From Desulfosporosinus sp. (GTDB taxonomy: Bacteria > Bacillota > Desulfitobacteriia > Desulfitobacteriales > Desulfitobacteriaceae): a stretch of DNA of 64,000 bases. Within the stretch, counting starts at the first letter, position 1; each line of letters begins with the position of its first letter. Position numbers and translations under genes: made by a program. The notes beneath the pieces are model-generated. The model saw only the letters and a program-made list of their open reading frames with translations, searched no databases and was not told where the DNA came from. Location of the stretch: contig JARLHU010000175.1 of the NCBI GenBank assembly GCA_031292095.1, positions 53,435-117,434 of the forward strand, written 5' to 3'. Positions 1-8,683 of this stretch are shown here, in pieces.

Positions 1-1
1 G

Positions 2-538
2 TTTGATAACATAGGCAACCGTTGGTCAACAAAAAAAATCAGCGATACAATGACCTCCAATGGAAGAAAGATCTCAACCCATACAGTTGAGTCCTATCTC
101 TCCGCGCTAATCGACAGTTATATTATCTATCAAGCAAAACGCTATGATGTTAAGGGTAAGCAAATTCTCAAAACGCAGGAAAAATATTATATCGTTGACA
201 TTGGCCTACGGTATTACCTTTTGGGCAATAAAGGCGCAGATATGGGTCACATTCTCGAAAATGTCGTCTATTTAGAGCTTCTCCGTAGAGGCTACGAAGT
301 GTCTATAGGGAAGGTAGATGATATGGAGGTGGATTTCATTGCATCGAATAATGATGGGATTGAATACTACCAAGTAGCTGCTACTGTTAGAGATGCAGAT
401 ACCTTGGATAGAGAACTTAAACCCTTAAAAAAAATTGCCGACCATTTTCCGAAATATCTCCTGACATTGGATGACGACCCTCCCACTTCCTATAACGGGA
501 TTCGTCAAATCAACGCACTTGATTTCTTACTGAACTGA
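2..538 (+). CDS. AAA-type ATPase with DUF4143 domain, C-terminal part only
   Basis: The reading frame is open to the left window edge and ends at a stop at 536-538, so this is the 3' part of a larger gene; the ATG at position 50 is an internal methionine, not the start. The visible 178 residues match the C-terminal DUF4143 (PD-(D/E)XK-like) domain of a large family of AAA ATPases: a winged-helix segment (TSNGRKISTHTVESYL), then YYIVDIGLRYYLLG, HILENVVYLELLRRGYEV and VDFIA. The N-terminal P-loop lies outside the window. These ATPases are often in variable genome regions and their cellular role is not established. Family assignment is confident; function is unknown. Confidence 0.85.
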   Translation, partial: FDNIGNRWSTKKISDTMTSNGRKISTHTVESYLSALIDSYIIYQAKRYDVKGKQILKTQEKYYIVDIGLRYYLLGNKGADMGHILENVVYLELLRRGYEVSIGKVDDMEVDFIASNNDGIEYYQVAATVRDADTLDRELKPLKKIADHFPKYLLTLDDDPPTSYNGIRQINALDFLLN

Positions 539-554
539 ACAAAAGCGCATTATG

Positions 555-604
555 AAACAGACGGTTTTTAACATATGTATGTCATAAGCCGTCTGTTTTA
601 TAAT
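555..604 (+). terminator. Rho-independent terminator after the DUF4143 gene
   Basis: AAACAGACGG (555-564) pairs with CCGTCTGTTT (589-598), followed by TTTTATAAT on the plus strand. It lies 17 bases after the stop codon of the preceding gene. Confidence 0.75.
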
Positions 605-771
605 GCCAAAATCCTGAGAATTGGTGTGCTGAGGCTCTGCTAAAAAGCTGCGTTTTTCGGTGCAATTTCGCAATTTCGCGATTTCGTGCATTACACCCCA
701 AAACTAAACCCCTCCCCTTAGTTGTATCTGCAGAGGATGCTAAGACACTTCCTCCAACTTCCTCCCCCATG
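605..771. other. Intergenic stretch with a remnant of the paired-arm repeat
   Basis: No gene is seen here. GCTAAGACACTTCCTC at 739-754 differs by one base from the right-hand arm of the structured repeats at 57.7 kb and 60.6 kb, so it is probably a decayed or partial copy. No matching left arm or GGA-loop hairpins are visible, and the short reverse-strand reading frame here looks like a chance frame. Confidence 0.35.
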
Positions 772-813
772 TTGAAAGCCGAGCACATGACGAAGCATGT
801 ACCCGGCTTTCAA
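772..813 (-). terminator. Strong inverted repeat downstream of the GGDEF-EAL gene
   Basis: TTGAAAGCC... at 772 pairs with GGCTTTCAA ending at 813, with ACATG/CATGT in the inner stem. It begins a few bases beyond the stop of the minus-strand GGDEF-EAL gene and could end its transcript. A T-run is lacking on the minus strand, so it may instead be a processing or stability hairpin. Confidence 0.5.
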
Positions 814-820
814 GGCAATC

Positions 821-2800
821 CTATTTATTTAGGGGCCTGACAAACAACAATTCCATTTCTTCAGAAGTAACCGCTTTACTAAAGAGGAACCCCTGCATTT
901 CATTACACTGCTTAGTCTTAAGAAAAGACCATTGGGAATTCGTTTCCACCCCTTCAGCAATCACTTTCAAGCGCAAGTTTTTAGCGAGCTGGATAATGGC
1001 CGTAATAACTTCCTCCCCATTTTTCCCCGTGCTAATATCCCGAATAAAAGACTGGTCAATTTTCAAGGTATCAATTGGCATGCGCCGTAAATAATTAAGC
1101 GAAGAAAATCCAGTTCCAAAATCATCAATAGAAATCCGAATACCTAACTCTTTAAAGAAACTTAGCATTTCGACTGAAGCTTCGCCGTTTTGCATGGCAA
1201 CGCTTTCCGTAATTTCAAGTTCCAGCCACTGCGGATCCATGCCAATTTCCTTCAGAATATTCGCCACCAACTTGATAAAGTTTGGTTCTCGAAATTGACG
1301 AGCCGAGATATTAACTGCCATACTCAAATGCGGATATCCCTGTTCCTGCCAGGCCTTATTTTGCGCACAGGCGGTCCGCAAAACCCATTCTCCAATGGGT
1401 ACAATTAAGCCAGTTTCTTCTGCGATGGGAATAAATGAGAGCGGTGCAACGATTCCCTGTTCGGCGGAGTTCCAACGAATCAGAGCCTCTAGGCCCACGA
1501 TGCATCCGCTTTCCATATCAACCTGGGGCTGATAATGAAGGACAAACTCTCCACGGGCTAAAGCCTTACGCAGACTGTTTTCGGTTGAAAGCCGTTGATT
1601 AGCCTTAATATTAAGCCCCGCGGTAAAAAATTGATAATTATTTCGTCCTTGTTCCTTAGCATAATACATCGCTGTATCCGCTTGTTTCACCAAGGTTTCC
1701 AAATCGCTGCCATCGGTCGGGTAAAGGCTGATCCCAATACTTGTACTGATGTAGACCTCATTACCATCCAGCATTAACGGTTGAGAAAAGACCCCCAAAA
1801 TCCGTTCTGACACAGTGACAACCTCTTGTATATGACTAATCTCAGAAAGGAGAACTAAAAATTCATCCCCTCCTTGTCTCGCAAGTATATCTCCTTCACG
1901 CAAAGTTTCACGAATGCGCTCAGCAACGACGTTAAGAAGTAGGTCACCAAGATTGTGTCCCATTGTGTCATTAATGAGTTTAAAGCGGTCCAAATCTAAA
2001 AACAAGACAGCCAGCTTACCCTGCCTGCACGCTGCCTGTGCCAAAGCTTGGTTCAAATATTCATTGAAAAGGAGACGGTTCGGAAGCCCCGTTAGGGCAT
2101 CATGATGGGCTTGATGCGACAATTCCTTCATAAGATTTCGTTTGTCACTAACGTCATGAAAAACTAAAACTCCTCCGATGACCACATCGGCTCGATTGCG
2201 AATAGGAGTAGTCGAGTCCTCAATCGCCATAGTAGTACCATTTCTGTGCATTAAGACGGCTTGGTTTGGCAACCGAACACGATCCCCTTCCTTAAGACAC
2301 CTGACAATTGGATAGTTGAGTGGCTCGCTAGTTTCTTCATTAACAATCTGAAAGATCTTTTCTAAGGAAAGTCCAGTTGCTTCGGCATTCGTCCAACCGG
2401 TAAGAGCCTCAGCACTTGGGTTGAGGTACTCCACGTTCCCGTACACGTTAGTGGTGATTACCGCATCCCCGATGGAGTCCAAGGTGACTTGAGCCCGTTC
2501 CTTTTCTAGTAAAACTATTGCCCAAGCGTTTTTTCGTTCTGTGATATAGCGAGCCAAGTGTTGTTCTCGACCTTTTTGAACCAAAACATAGATCAAAACC
2601 GTCATCACCGCAACATAGAACCACCCTTTAGCTATCGATAACTTGAGGAGTAACCGGGGATCTGTCACAATTGCACTTAACAAACGATCTGAAAAGAGGA
2701 TCCATGCTCCGCTAATCAATACGTAAAGGATGACCATGCGTAAGGGAGTGACCCTCTTAAAATCTTGCTGTTTTGAAAGCCTTCCCACTTTGTAGTCCAT
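821..2800 (-). CDS. Membrane PAS-GGDEF-EAL protein (cyclic-di-GMP synthase/phosphodiesterase)
   Basis: 659 residues. Two hydrophobic segments (about 20-37 and 57-75) anchor the protein. A PAS domain follows (about 100-220), then GGDEF (about 228-395) and EAL (about 410-650). The synthase signature is intact (RQGGDEF), as is HDALTGLPNR at the domain start. The phosphodiesterase side also keeps its known catalytic residues: GLEALIRW, VNISARQF, LEITES, DDFGTGFSS, LKID and IAEGVET. Both activities are therefore possible, with PAS as the probable switch. The start is preceded by GGAAGGAG. It is transcribed alone. Its closeness to two pilus loci whose PilB proteins carry MshEN-like segments suggests, but does not prove, a regulatory link. 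Confidence 0.93.
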   Translation of the reverse strand: MDYKVGRLSKQQDFKRVTPLRMVILYVLISGAWILFSDRLLSAIVTDPRLLLKLSIAKGWFYVAVMTVLIYVLVQKGREQHLARYITERKNAWAIVLLEKERAQVTLDSIGDAVITTNVYGNVEYLNPSAEALTGWTNAEATGLSLEKIFQIVNEETSEPLNYPIVRCLKEGDRVRLPNQAVLMHRNGTTMAIEDSTTPIRNRADVVIGGVLVFHDVSDKRNLMKELSHQAHHDALTGLPNRLLFNEYLNQALAQAACRQGKLAVLFLDLDRFKLINDTMGHNLGDLLLNVVAERIRETLREGDILARQGGDEFLVLLSEISHIQEVVTVSERILGVFSQPLMLDGNEVYISTSIGISLYPTDGSDLETLVKQADTAMYYAKEQGRNNYQFFTAGLNIKANQRLSTENSLRKALARGEFVLHYQPQVDMESGCIVGLEALIRWNSAEQGIVAPLSFIPIAEETGLIVPIGEWVLRTACAQNKAWQEQGYPHLSMAVNISARQFREPNFIKLVANILKEIGMDPQWLELEITESVAMQNGEASVEMLSFFKELGIRISIDDFGTGFSSLNYLRRMPIDTLKIDQSFIRDISTGKNGEEVITAIIQLAKNLRLKVIAEGVETNSQWSFLKTKQCNEMQGFLFSKAVTSEEMELLFVRPLNK

Positions 2801-3076
2801 TTTCAGAGGCTCCTTCCTTGAAGGCTATAATTCTCTAATTTTCTCTGAATTCCTTCAAAAAAAGCAAAATTTTTCAACGTATCGGAAAGTATAAGTTTTC
2901 AGCGTATCCCTATGCTTGCGAAATTGCACTTATTGAAGCATGAAAGACAAATATTTTCGTTAAGTAGGGGCACGATGCATCGTGCCCCTTTCCGTCGTAC
3001 CCTTTGTTATTTTAATTGTGTCATTTGTTACAGCACGAGGCATTGTGCCCCTATTGATATGATATCCATGAATAAT
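2801..3076. other. Intergenic region with GCACGATGCATCGTGC-type palindromes
   Basis: No gene is supported here. A perfect 22-base palindrome (GGGGCACGATGCATCGTGCCCC) lies at 2967-2988 and a degenerate copy at 3033-3050. Related copies occur at 15171-15240. The 2801-2960 part holds the leader of the GGDEF-EAL gene; no riboswitch was recognised. Confidence 0.6.
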
Positions 3077-3108
3077 AAAAGAACCGAGGCGTAGCCGAGG
3101 TTTTTCTT
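3077..3108. terminator. Hairpin with T-run
   Basis: AAAAGAACC pairs with GGTTTTTCTT around a GGC-GTA-GCC inner stem, separated by GA/GA steps. The flanking A and T tracts let it work in either direction. Confidence 0.5.
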
Positions 3109-3139
3109 ATAAATGCTAAAATTTCAAGAGTTGTGGAGA

Positions 3140-3183
3140 TAAACAAAGAGTGCTGCAATTATGACATCACATCGCAACACTCT
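3140..3183 (-). terminator. Terminator of efp
   Basis: On the minus strand AGAGTGTTGC pairs with GCAGCACTCT and is followed by TTGTTTAT. It lies about 90 bases after the efp stop codon. Between them (3232-3264) is a low-complexity stretch of CTCTGACCTCTG-like repeats. Confidence 0.7.
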
Positions 3184-3269
3184 AATGTACTAAAAGAAGT
3201 AAGTTAATCCACTTCTCAAAGAAGACTCTGTTCTGACCTCCGGCCTCTGTCCTCTGACTTCTGAACTAA

Positions 3270-3827
3270 CTAGGCCCGTTGAACATAACTCCCTGTCCGG
3301 GTATCGATGATGAGCACATCCCCTTCATTGACAAAGAATGGCACTTGAACCACCGCACCAGTTTCCAACGTGGCGGGTTTTGTACCACCAGTTGCTGTAT
3401 CCCCTTTTACTCCCGGTTCAGTGGAGGCAACGGCAAGTTGGACAGAATTTGGCACATCAACTCCAATAACTTCCACGTCATAGAAAAGTACCCCTAAAGT
3501 CATGTTTTCTTTCAGCCATTTAACACCGTCTCCGATTTGACCCTCCGTCAGAGAAGTTTGCTCATAAGTTTCCTTGTCCATGACAACAAAATGTTCTCCA
3601 TCTTTATAGAGATAATCCATATCCCGCCGCTCAACATGGGCCTTCGGCACTTTTTCTCCGGCATTAAACCTCCGCTCTACTACTCCACCTGTTTTCACAT
3701 TTTTCAACTTTGTGCGGACAAAAGCTGCACCTTTGCCAGGTTTCACGTGTTGAAACTCAACCACTGAAAAAACATCGCCATCTAATTGAATCGTAAGACC
3801 TGTTTTAAAATCATTTGTTGAAACCAT
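3270..3827 (-). CDS. efp: Translation elongation factor P
   Basis: 185 residues, the usual length. EF-P binds the ribosome between P and E sites and relieves stalling at polyproline stretches. The three beta-barrel domains are complete. The [13 protein letters not shown] loop in domain I carries the lysine (residue 32) that is post-translationally modified in Bacillus. The domain II/III part is typical ([37 protein letters not shown]). A GGGGG-containing ribosome site lies 12 bases upstream of the ATG. It is last in the aroQ-pepP-efp run and is followed by its own terminator. This pepP-efp order is common in Firmicutes. Confidence 0.97.
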   Translation of the reverse strand: MVSTNDFKTGLTIQLDGDVFSVVEFQHVKPGKGAAFVRTKLKNVKTGGVVERRFNAGEKVPKAHVERRDMDYLYKDGEHFVVMDKETYEQTSLTEGQIGDGVKWLKENMTLGVLFYDVEVIGVDVPNSVQLAVASTEPGVKGDTATGGTKPATLETGAVVQVPFFVNEGDVLIIDTRTGSYVQRA

Positions 3828-3906
3828 AAATGTCTATTTCCCCCTAATACTTCTTGTATAGTTAGTTTGTCCCTTTCTAAGATTAAATACCTAGAAGACA
3901 CAAACT

Positions 3907-4971
3907 TTACTCTAAGATAATGAACTCTTTCGGTGCCTTGGTCAATACTTCACACCCATCTTCAGTCACCAAAACAATATCTTCAATCCTTACGCCACCC
4001 CACTCCGGGATGTAAATACCTGGTTCGACGGTAATGACCATGCCCGGCTCAAGCACGCGCTCTTCCCGTTTATTTAAATTTGGTCCTTCATGAATGGCCA
4101 ACCCAACGGAATGTCCTAAGCCATGCCCAAAGTAATCACCATAGCCAGCCTCTTCAATCAGTTTACGGGCTACCGCATCCACTTCTTTTCCACTCCGCCC
4201 GGGTGCAACCGCTTTAATCCCTGCCCGTTGGGCCGCCAAAACCGTCTCATAAACTTCTCTGTGCTTGTCCCCTGGATCGCCCAAAAACACAGTTCGAGTG
4301 ATATCTGAACAATAGCCCTGATAGATCGCGCCAAAATCCATGGTCAGGAACTCGCCTAATTGAATCTGCTTCGAACTGGCCGTTCCGTGAGGCATCGAGG
4401 TACGGACGCCAGAAGCCACAATGAATTCGAAAGAACCCCCACTGGCACCCGCCTGACGCATGGAAAATTCTAAATTTAGCCCAATTTCCGCTTCCGTTTG
4501 TCCTATTTCGATAGTCTTTAATATTTCGGCAAAAGAGTCATCCGCAATTTGAACAGCTAGACGAATCAAGTCGATCTCCGACTTATCCTTCACCGAGCGC
4601 AAATAACTGACAAGGTTCGGCAGAGATAGTAGTTCTGCTTGTGGGAAGGCGTTTTTTAGTTTTTCATAGTCTATAAAAGTAACGAAATCTCCTTCGAAAC
4701 CAAGCCGCTGAGCCTGTTGCCCGATTTCTGCCAAAGCCTCAAAGTGGTCCTGGCCCGTCTTAATAATTTCGAACTCAGGAGCCTGAGCCTTAGCCTGTTC
4801 TATGTAACGGAAATCAGTCAGCAGAAAAGCCTTCTCTGCAGTAATATACAGGGTTGCTTCCCCACCGGAAAACCCGCTCAGATACCGTCCATTCTCTGGG
4901 CGGCTAACCACATAAGCATCAATTTTTTCTTTGTGCATCTGATGACGCATCCGTTCTAACCGACTAATCAT
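3907..4971 (-). CDS. pepP: Xaa-Pro aminopeptidase family protein (M24B)
   Basis: 354 residues starting at MISRLERM; this ATG has GGAGGTAGC just upstream, while the longer frame only adds sequence overlapping aroQ. The N-terminal creatinase-like domain (1-125) precedes a pita-bread metallopeptidase domain with all five metal ligands: DFGAIYQGYCSD (two Asp), GHGLGHSVGLAIHEGP (His), VEPGIY (Glu) and GVRIED (Glu). It removes N-terminal residues next to proline. It lies between aroQ and efp, 79 bases before efp, probably in one transcript. The exact substrate preference (PepP versus PepQ type) cannot be told from sequence. Confidence 0.94.
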   Translation of the reverse strand: MISRLERMRHQMHKEKIDAYVVSRPENGRYLSGFSGGEATLYITAEKAFLLTDFRYIEQAKAQAPEFEIIKTGQDHFEALAEIGQQAQRLGFEGDFVTFIDYEKLKNAFPQAELLSLPNLVSYLRSVKDKSEIDLIRLAVQIADDSFAEILKTIEIGQTEAEIGLNLEFSMRQAGASGGSFEFIVASGVRTSMPHGTASSKQIQLGEFLTMDFGAIYQGYCSDITRTVFLGDPGDKHREVYETVLAAQRAGIKAVAPGRSGKEVDAVARKLIEEAGYGDYFGHGLGHSVGLAIHEGPNLNKREERVLEPGMVITVEPGIYIPEWGGVRIEDIVLVTEDGCEVLTKAPKEFIILE

Positions 4972-5018
4972 GCTACCTCCCTTTTCGTGGTTCGAATATC
5001 GAACATCACATATGGCAT

Positions 5019-5465
5019 TTATCCCTTTTCTCGACGACCCTGATAGTCGATGGCATAACGCATCGCTAAAATATAACCATCTGCTCCTAAGCCTGAAACT
5101 TGTCCAATACAAACTGGAGCAATAACGGAATTGGCTCGAAATGCCTCGCGTGCATGAATGTTTGAAAGGTGAACTTCGACCGTCGGAACCCTCACTGCAG
5201 AAATAGCATCCCTGATTGCATAACTTGTATGCGTCCATGCCCCAGGATTCAGAATTAAGAAATCAGCAGGTGTCAAGGCTTGGATCCAATCCAAAAGATC
5301 CCCTTCGTGATTTGTTTGCCGACATTCCGTATTTATTCCCACCTGCTTCGCGGTTGCTAACACTTCTTGATTAATTTCTGCCAAGGTGCGCGATCCGTAA
5401 TGTTCCGGTTCACGTAGTCCTAATAAATTCAAATTAGGACCATTAAATACCCATATACTTGCCAA
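5019..5465 (-). CDS. aroQ: Type II 3-dehydroquinate dehydratase
   Basis: 148 residues. It catalyses the third shikimate step, dehydroquinate to dehydroshikimate. Type II hallmarks are visible: the N-terminal FNGPNLNLLGLREPEHYG loop with catalytic Tyr, the QTNHEGDLLDWIQ segment, ILNPGAWTHTSYAIRDA, and EVHLSNIHAREAFR with catalytic His. The start is a TTG codon (5463-5465) preceded by GAGGAAGTGG; an in-frame ATG further up is separated by a stop. A terminator-like hairpin separates it from the pilus/LysM genes upstream. The other aro genes lie about 10 kb upstream in the same orientation. Confidence 0.95.
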   Translation of the reverse strand: MASIWVFNGPNLNLLGLREPEHYGSRTLAEINQEVLATAKQVGINTECRQTNHEGDLLDWIQALTPADFLILNPGAWTHTSYAIRDAISAVRVPTVEVHLSNIHAREAFRANSVIAPVCIGQVSGLGADGYILAMRYAIDYQGRREKG

Positions 5466-5552
5466 TTTACCACTTCCTCATCACTTACGAGAAATTTTAT
5501 CACAGTTTCGCACTGTAGCATAGTATTTTCACTTGGAGACTCTCTGAAACCT

Positions 5553-5576
5553 AAAACCTCCGTATCCGGAGGTTTT
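5553..5576. terminator. Hairpin between lysM gene and aroQ
   Basis: AAAACCTCC pairs with GGAGGTTTT. T-rich sequence follows on the plus strand and TTTTAGGTTT on the minus strand, so it plausibly ends the pilus-locus-1 transcript just after the LysM gene. Confidence 0.6.
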
Positions 5577-5581
5577 ATTTT

Positions 5582-6253
5582 TCAACGTTTATTAAATGGA
5601 AAGGTCATACGCCAGCGCGGTGGTTCCGGTACCTGAGCAAACCCTTGAGACTGCTGCAGTACTGGTTGCACTCCCTGACCATATTGAGGAGATGCAGCGA
5701 ATGGATATGATTGCCTTTGAGCTGGTGAAGTTTGCCCAGTTTGACCTTGCTGCTGTTGGGACACTGACTGTGCTTGGGCTTGTGTTTGCCCCGCTGGTTG
5801 AGCATGCTCCATTGTGTCCCCTTTATCGCTCATTAACCGAGGGGAGAGCACAACATTCAAATTACTGAGCATAACTTGCACTTCAGACGGTCCACCTTCC
5901 CCAGCAGGTTGGATTTTACGAATCTCAGTACGGGGAAGAATAAAGTGAATTTCGTGGGGAATTCTGGGTTCACCGAGGCGTCGAAGACGAATACGAACTC
6001 CCTCAACCTCCATTTGGACATCATCATGGTAATCTCCAACGAACTCTTCTCCACGATCTCCACTGATATCTGCATATTGTTCCTGCCCTTTGTGAAATCC
6101 TTTAAAGTCTGGAAGAACAATTTTTTGTCCAATTTGAAGTTTCAGAGGATCAATACTCGGATTGACCAGTAAGTAATCATCACAAGTCCCTCCCCAGCGT
6201 TGTGCTAAACTATGAAAGTTATCCCCTTCTTGAATGCTGTATTCCTTACCCAC
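5582..6253 (-). CDS. LysM-domain protein with Gln-rich tail at end of pilus locus 1
   Basis: 223 residues. A LysM domain at about 4-49 (YSIQEGDNFHSLAQRWGGTCDDYLLVNPSIDPLKLQIGQ in the usual pattern) should bind peptidoglycan or chitin-like glycans. The middle part (60-150) is an acidic, beta-rich segment of unknown family. The C-terminal 70 residues are low complexity, rich in Gln, Pro and Ser. No signal peptide or membrane segment is evident, which is odd for a wall-binding protein; spore-coat LysM proteins are also exported without one, so a spore role is possible. It sits 208 bases after pilO with a foldback element between. Confidence 0.8.
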   Translation of the reverse strand: MGKEYSIQEGDNFHSLAQRWGGTCDDYLLVNPSIDPLKLQIGQKIVLPDFKGFHKGQEQYADISGDRGEEFVGDYHDDVQMEVEGVRIRLRRLGEPRIPHEIHFILPRTEIRKIQPAGEGGPSEVQVMLSNLNVVLSPRLMSDKGDTMEHAQPAGQTQAQAQSVSQQQQGQTGQTSPAQRQSYPFAASPQYGQGVQPVLQQSQGFAQVPEPPRWRMTFPFNKR

Positions 6254-6274
6254 AAAACACCCCTCCTCGCTTTC

Positions 6275-6430
6275 GGCACATTCAAGAAATAACCAGTCAA
6301 TCTGCCCGTCTATTTCGTGTCATACTGCGTCGGTATGTTCACCTAATAGCCCCGCTATGAGGTGAACATACCTCCTTGTCTGACGCAAAATATCCGCGGC
6401 ATCTTTGACTTGTTATTTCTTTCATATGCC
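6275..6430 (+). repeat. Foldback element, copy 1
   Basis: About 156 bp. The left end (GGCACATTCAAGAAATAACC) is an imperfect inverted copy of the right end (TTATTTCTTTCATATGCC), and the centre folds as GGTATGTTCACCT/AGGTGAACATACC. It has no coding capacity and lies between pilO and the lysM gene. Other copies are at 9168, 17494 (inverted), 48589 (deleted) and 63733 (interrupted). Confidence 0.85.
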
Positions 6431-6461
6431 TTAGCCTATGAAGCTAGGGAATGTCTCGTTA

Positions 6462-7016
6462 CTATCCCGTGCGAAAATGAATCTGAAGAAGCGCTTCTCC
6501 GCCTTCTGAATCTAAAACCACTTCCTGAAGAGAAATGTTGCCCTCTTGTGTTTCTTCAAGTGCTTTGAGTGCGTGAACAATCCCCTCCCAGTTTCCATGT
6601 AAATGTAAACGAACTAAACCGTAATCCAAACTTGCCCCTTTGCCTGTTTCCAACCGTTCACCAAACCGTTCAACATTTAAGGAAACCACGTTCACACCTT
6701 CTTTAACAAATACACCACGGCACTGCTCTATAAGGTCAGGCAACTGGTCCATCGTGGGAATAGTGACCGCCTTGGCGTCCGCTTTGCTGTTCGCAACCCC
6801 CGTCTTTAATATTTGTTGCCAATAGGTTTTCTCCTTTTGTAATGAGCGCAAGTGAAAGTAAGCAGGTTGCCAAAGCAACAGGAATCCCAAGACAGTACCG
6901 AGCAACAACCCCACGATGATTCCCTTCACACTGCGCAGTGAAAGACGCTGACATAAGGGGATTGGCAAGGATTCTACAGTGTGTTGAAGATTCATCTCAC
7001 TTGGGGAATAAGCCAT
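6462..7016 (-). CDS. pilO: PilO/GspM-like pilus alignment protein (locus 1)
   Basis: 184 residues from the ATG preceded by GGAGGGTTAACT; the longer frame lacks a ribosome site. There is one membrane segment (about 31-50), a short coiled-coil stretch (LRSLQKEKTYWQQILK), then a ferredoxin-like fold. PilO proteins pair with PilN in the inner membrane to link the cytoplasmic PilM ring to the pilus. It lies directly downstream of the PilM-PilN fusion (74-base gap). Sequence similarity across this family is weak, so the assignment rests on topology and gene order. Confidence 0.75.
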   Translation of the reverse strand: MAYSPSEMNLQHTVESLPIPLCQRLSLRSVKGIIVGLLLGTVLGFLLLWQPAYFHLRSLQKEKTYWQQILKTGVANSKADAKAVTIPTMDQLPDLIEQCRGVFVKEGVNVVSLNVERFGERLETGKGASLDYGLVRLHLHGNWEGIVHALKALEETQEGNISLQEVVLDSEGGEALLQIHFRTG

Positions 7017-7090
7017 AGTTAACCCTCCATCTCCCCAAAATTTACCCATTTTTTGTTGGCCTTAACACGGCTTTGCTCTCGACCATGTAT

Positions 7091-8503
7091 CTATTCCGTT
7101 CTCACTTTTCCACGTTTAGCACTTAAAGAAAACTCGACGTTGTTTAGGGGCGTCAACTTATAACTTGACAAAGCGGGTTGTTCCCAATCCATAGTCCGCA
7201 GGGTACGAATCAGGGTTTGAACACTTTGTGCATCCTTGGCGTCGCCGCGTAAGGACAGTGTGCCTTGCTTGTATATCACCTGCTCAATTTTTAGCCCCAC
7301 TCCTGGCAAATTTTGGAGTGCTTGAATTTGGACCATACCATCTCCAATTCGCTCAGCATGAAGCTTCACCATATTCCAAGCGGTTACGAGCTCCTCTTGT
7401 TGTTTAGCCTGTGCCTCAAGTCTCGCACCTTGATGAGAAATCTGTTGAACCTCTTGTTGTATCGGCAAGGCCATTTGATAAAGTGATACCCAAAGTATCA
7501 TCCCGATCATAAAAAGGGCGAACGTAAACAACGCTCCCCCCAGGTACCTGCGTTGAACCGTCTGAGCCCTATTCGGTTGGCGCCTGAGATTAAGCCTCGG
7601 ACGATGTGCCGAAATCAGTATTCCATACCCGAGCGGCACCTCACACCACCCCTTATTTTCCTCAAGCACCTTCCGCCAATAATCAGGAACGTTCCTCAGC
7701 TGAGCTGGCTCTACCACTGAGACGTGATTTGACGTCAGTAAACCCTGCGCCAGAAATTCTGCCACAGAGTCCCCCTTCCAAACCACGCGATTCAAATTGA
7801 GGTCTGGGTGCTGTGTTCTGTAATACAAAAGAAAACGCCGAATCTCGCTTTCCCACTCGTTCGCACTTCCTCCATTTACTACAGACCGTACACTTTCCGG
7901 GACCGCACCACGAAACAAAGCCATTTGCAAAGATTCGGCCTCTCCCTGAAGGTAAAGTACATCTTCGTTTGGTTCAAATCCTAAAGATTGCCCTAAGATA
8001 GAAAAAGTAAAATCAACGCTGATGACTTTATACCCCGCTCGTCCAAAGACAAAAACATACCGATCGAGTAAACTTTGTCGTGTAGCCCCCAGTAAAATTT
8101 GCAAGCTTTTATGCTTTTCTTCAGATAGCACTAGAAAATCATAGAGTAAATCCGATCTCGCAATGGAAATCTCTTCATCGACCAACAAAGAGATTGCCGA
8201 TTTCCTGTCCCGCTTAGGAATCCAAGGCAACGTATACGAACGTATAAATCCTTGTTGCAGAGAGATAGCCAAATACGCTCTCTGACTTTCACTAGGGTGC
8301 TCTGCCTTATAAGTCGCTAAAATATCGATTAATAAAATTTCATTCCGTACGTTCCCCTGTTCGACGACTCCAGTCGGGATTGGAATACGGTCAAATTTGA
8401 CTACAGTAGAACTATGACCTTGTTTCCTAAAAGGATGGACCAAAAACCAAAAGACCCGAATTTCTCCATCTGTTAATTCAAAGACCACTGACCTTTTTCG
8501 CAT
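7091..8503 (-). CDS. PilM-PilN fusion (GspL-like architecture), locus 1
   Basis: 470 residues from MRKRSVVF, whose ATG follows AGGGGTGG; further upstream the frame runs into repeat DNA. Residues 1-310 are a degenerate actin-like PilM domain (VVFELTDGEIRVF in place of the usual nucleotide-binding LDIGSSSVK). One membrane segment follows (about 322-343). The C-terminal part has a coiled coil and a PilN-type ferredoxin-like domain (LPGVGLKIEQVIYKQGTLSLRG). This order equals GspL of type II secretion, and similar PilM-PilN fusions are known in Clostridia. With PilO it should form the inner-membrane alignment complex. Loss of the ATP-binding signature suggests a structural role. Confidence 0.8.
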   Translation of the reverse strand: MRKRSVVFELTDGEIRVFWFLVHPFRKQGHSSTVVKFDRIPIPTGVVEQGNVRNEILLIDILATYKAEHPSESQRAYLAISLQQGFIRSYTLPWIPKRDRKSAISLLVDEEISIARSDLLYDFLVLSEEKHKSLQILLGATRQSLLDRYVFVFGRAGYKVISVDFTFSILGQSLGFEPNEDVLYLQGEAESLQMALFRGAVPESVRSVVNGGSANEWESEIRRFLLYYRTQHPDLNLNRVVWKGDSVAEFLAQGLLTSNHVSVVEPAQLRNVPDYWRKVLEENKGWCEVPLGYGILISAHRPRLNLRRQPNRAQTVQRRYLGGALFTFALFMIGMILWVSLYQMALPIQQEVQQISHQGARLEAQAKQQEELVTAWNMVKLHAERIGDGMVQIQALQNLPGVGLKIEQVIYKQGTLSLRGDAKDAQSVQTLIRTLRTMDWEQPALSSYKLTPLNNVEFSLSAKRGKVRTE

Positions 8504-8518
8504 AGGAGCCACCCCTTT

Positions 8519-8680
8519 ATCGAAGTTCGAAGTTCGAGGTTCGAGGTTCGAATTCGTAGTTCGCAATATCGTATATCGTTCATCGTACCTCTTGGTTCAT
8601 GGTTCATGGTTGGTAGTTCGCATTTCGTGGGCTTCGATTCGTAGTTCTTCGTTCGAATTTCGAATATCGAACCTCGATCA
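8519..8680. repeat. Degenerate heptad array (GTTCGAA-like)
   Basis: Roughly twenty imperfect seven-base units (GTTCGAA, GTTCGAG, GGTTCAT, AGTTCGT) fill the space between the prepilin peptidase and the PilMN gene. Shorter stretches of the same kind occur at 48182-48278, 53911-53942 and 4985-5006. Confidence 0.7.
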
Positions 8681-8683
8681 GCC

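Noticed and set aside
50-52. ATG at position 50 as the start of the DUF4143 gene
   Set aside because: The frame is open to the window edge and residues before it fit the family, so the gene is cut by the window.
4972-5238. N-terminal extension of the PepP reading frame
   Set aside because: It overlaps aroQ in another frame and lacks homology; the ATG at 4971 has a strong GGAGG site.
5596-6172. Long reading frames opposite to and within the lysM gene
   Set aside because: They are shadows in other frames of the LysM gene; only the LysM frame has a domain match.
8519-8680. CRISPR array
   Set aside because: Units are seven bases and degenerate, with no spacers; no array of 25-40 bp repeats with regular spacers was seen anywhere in the window.
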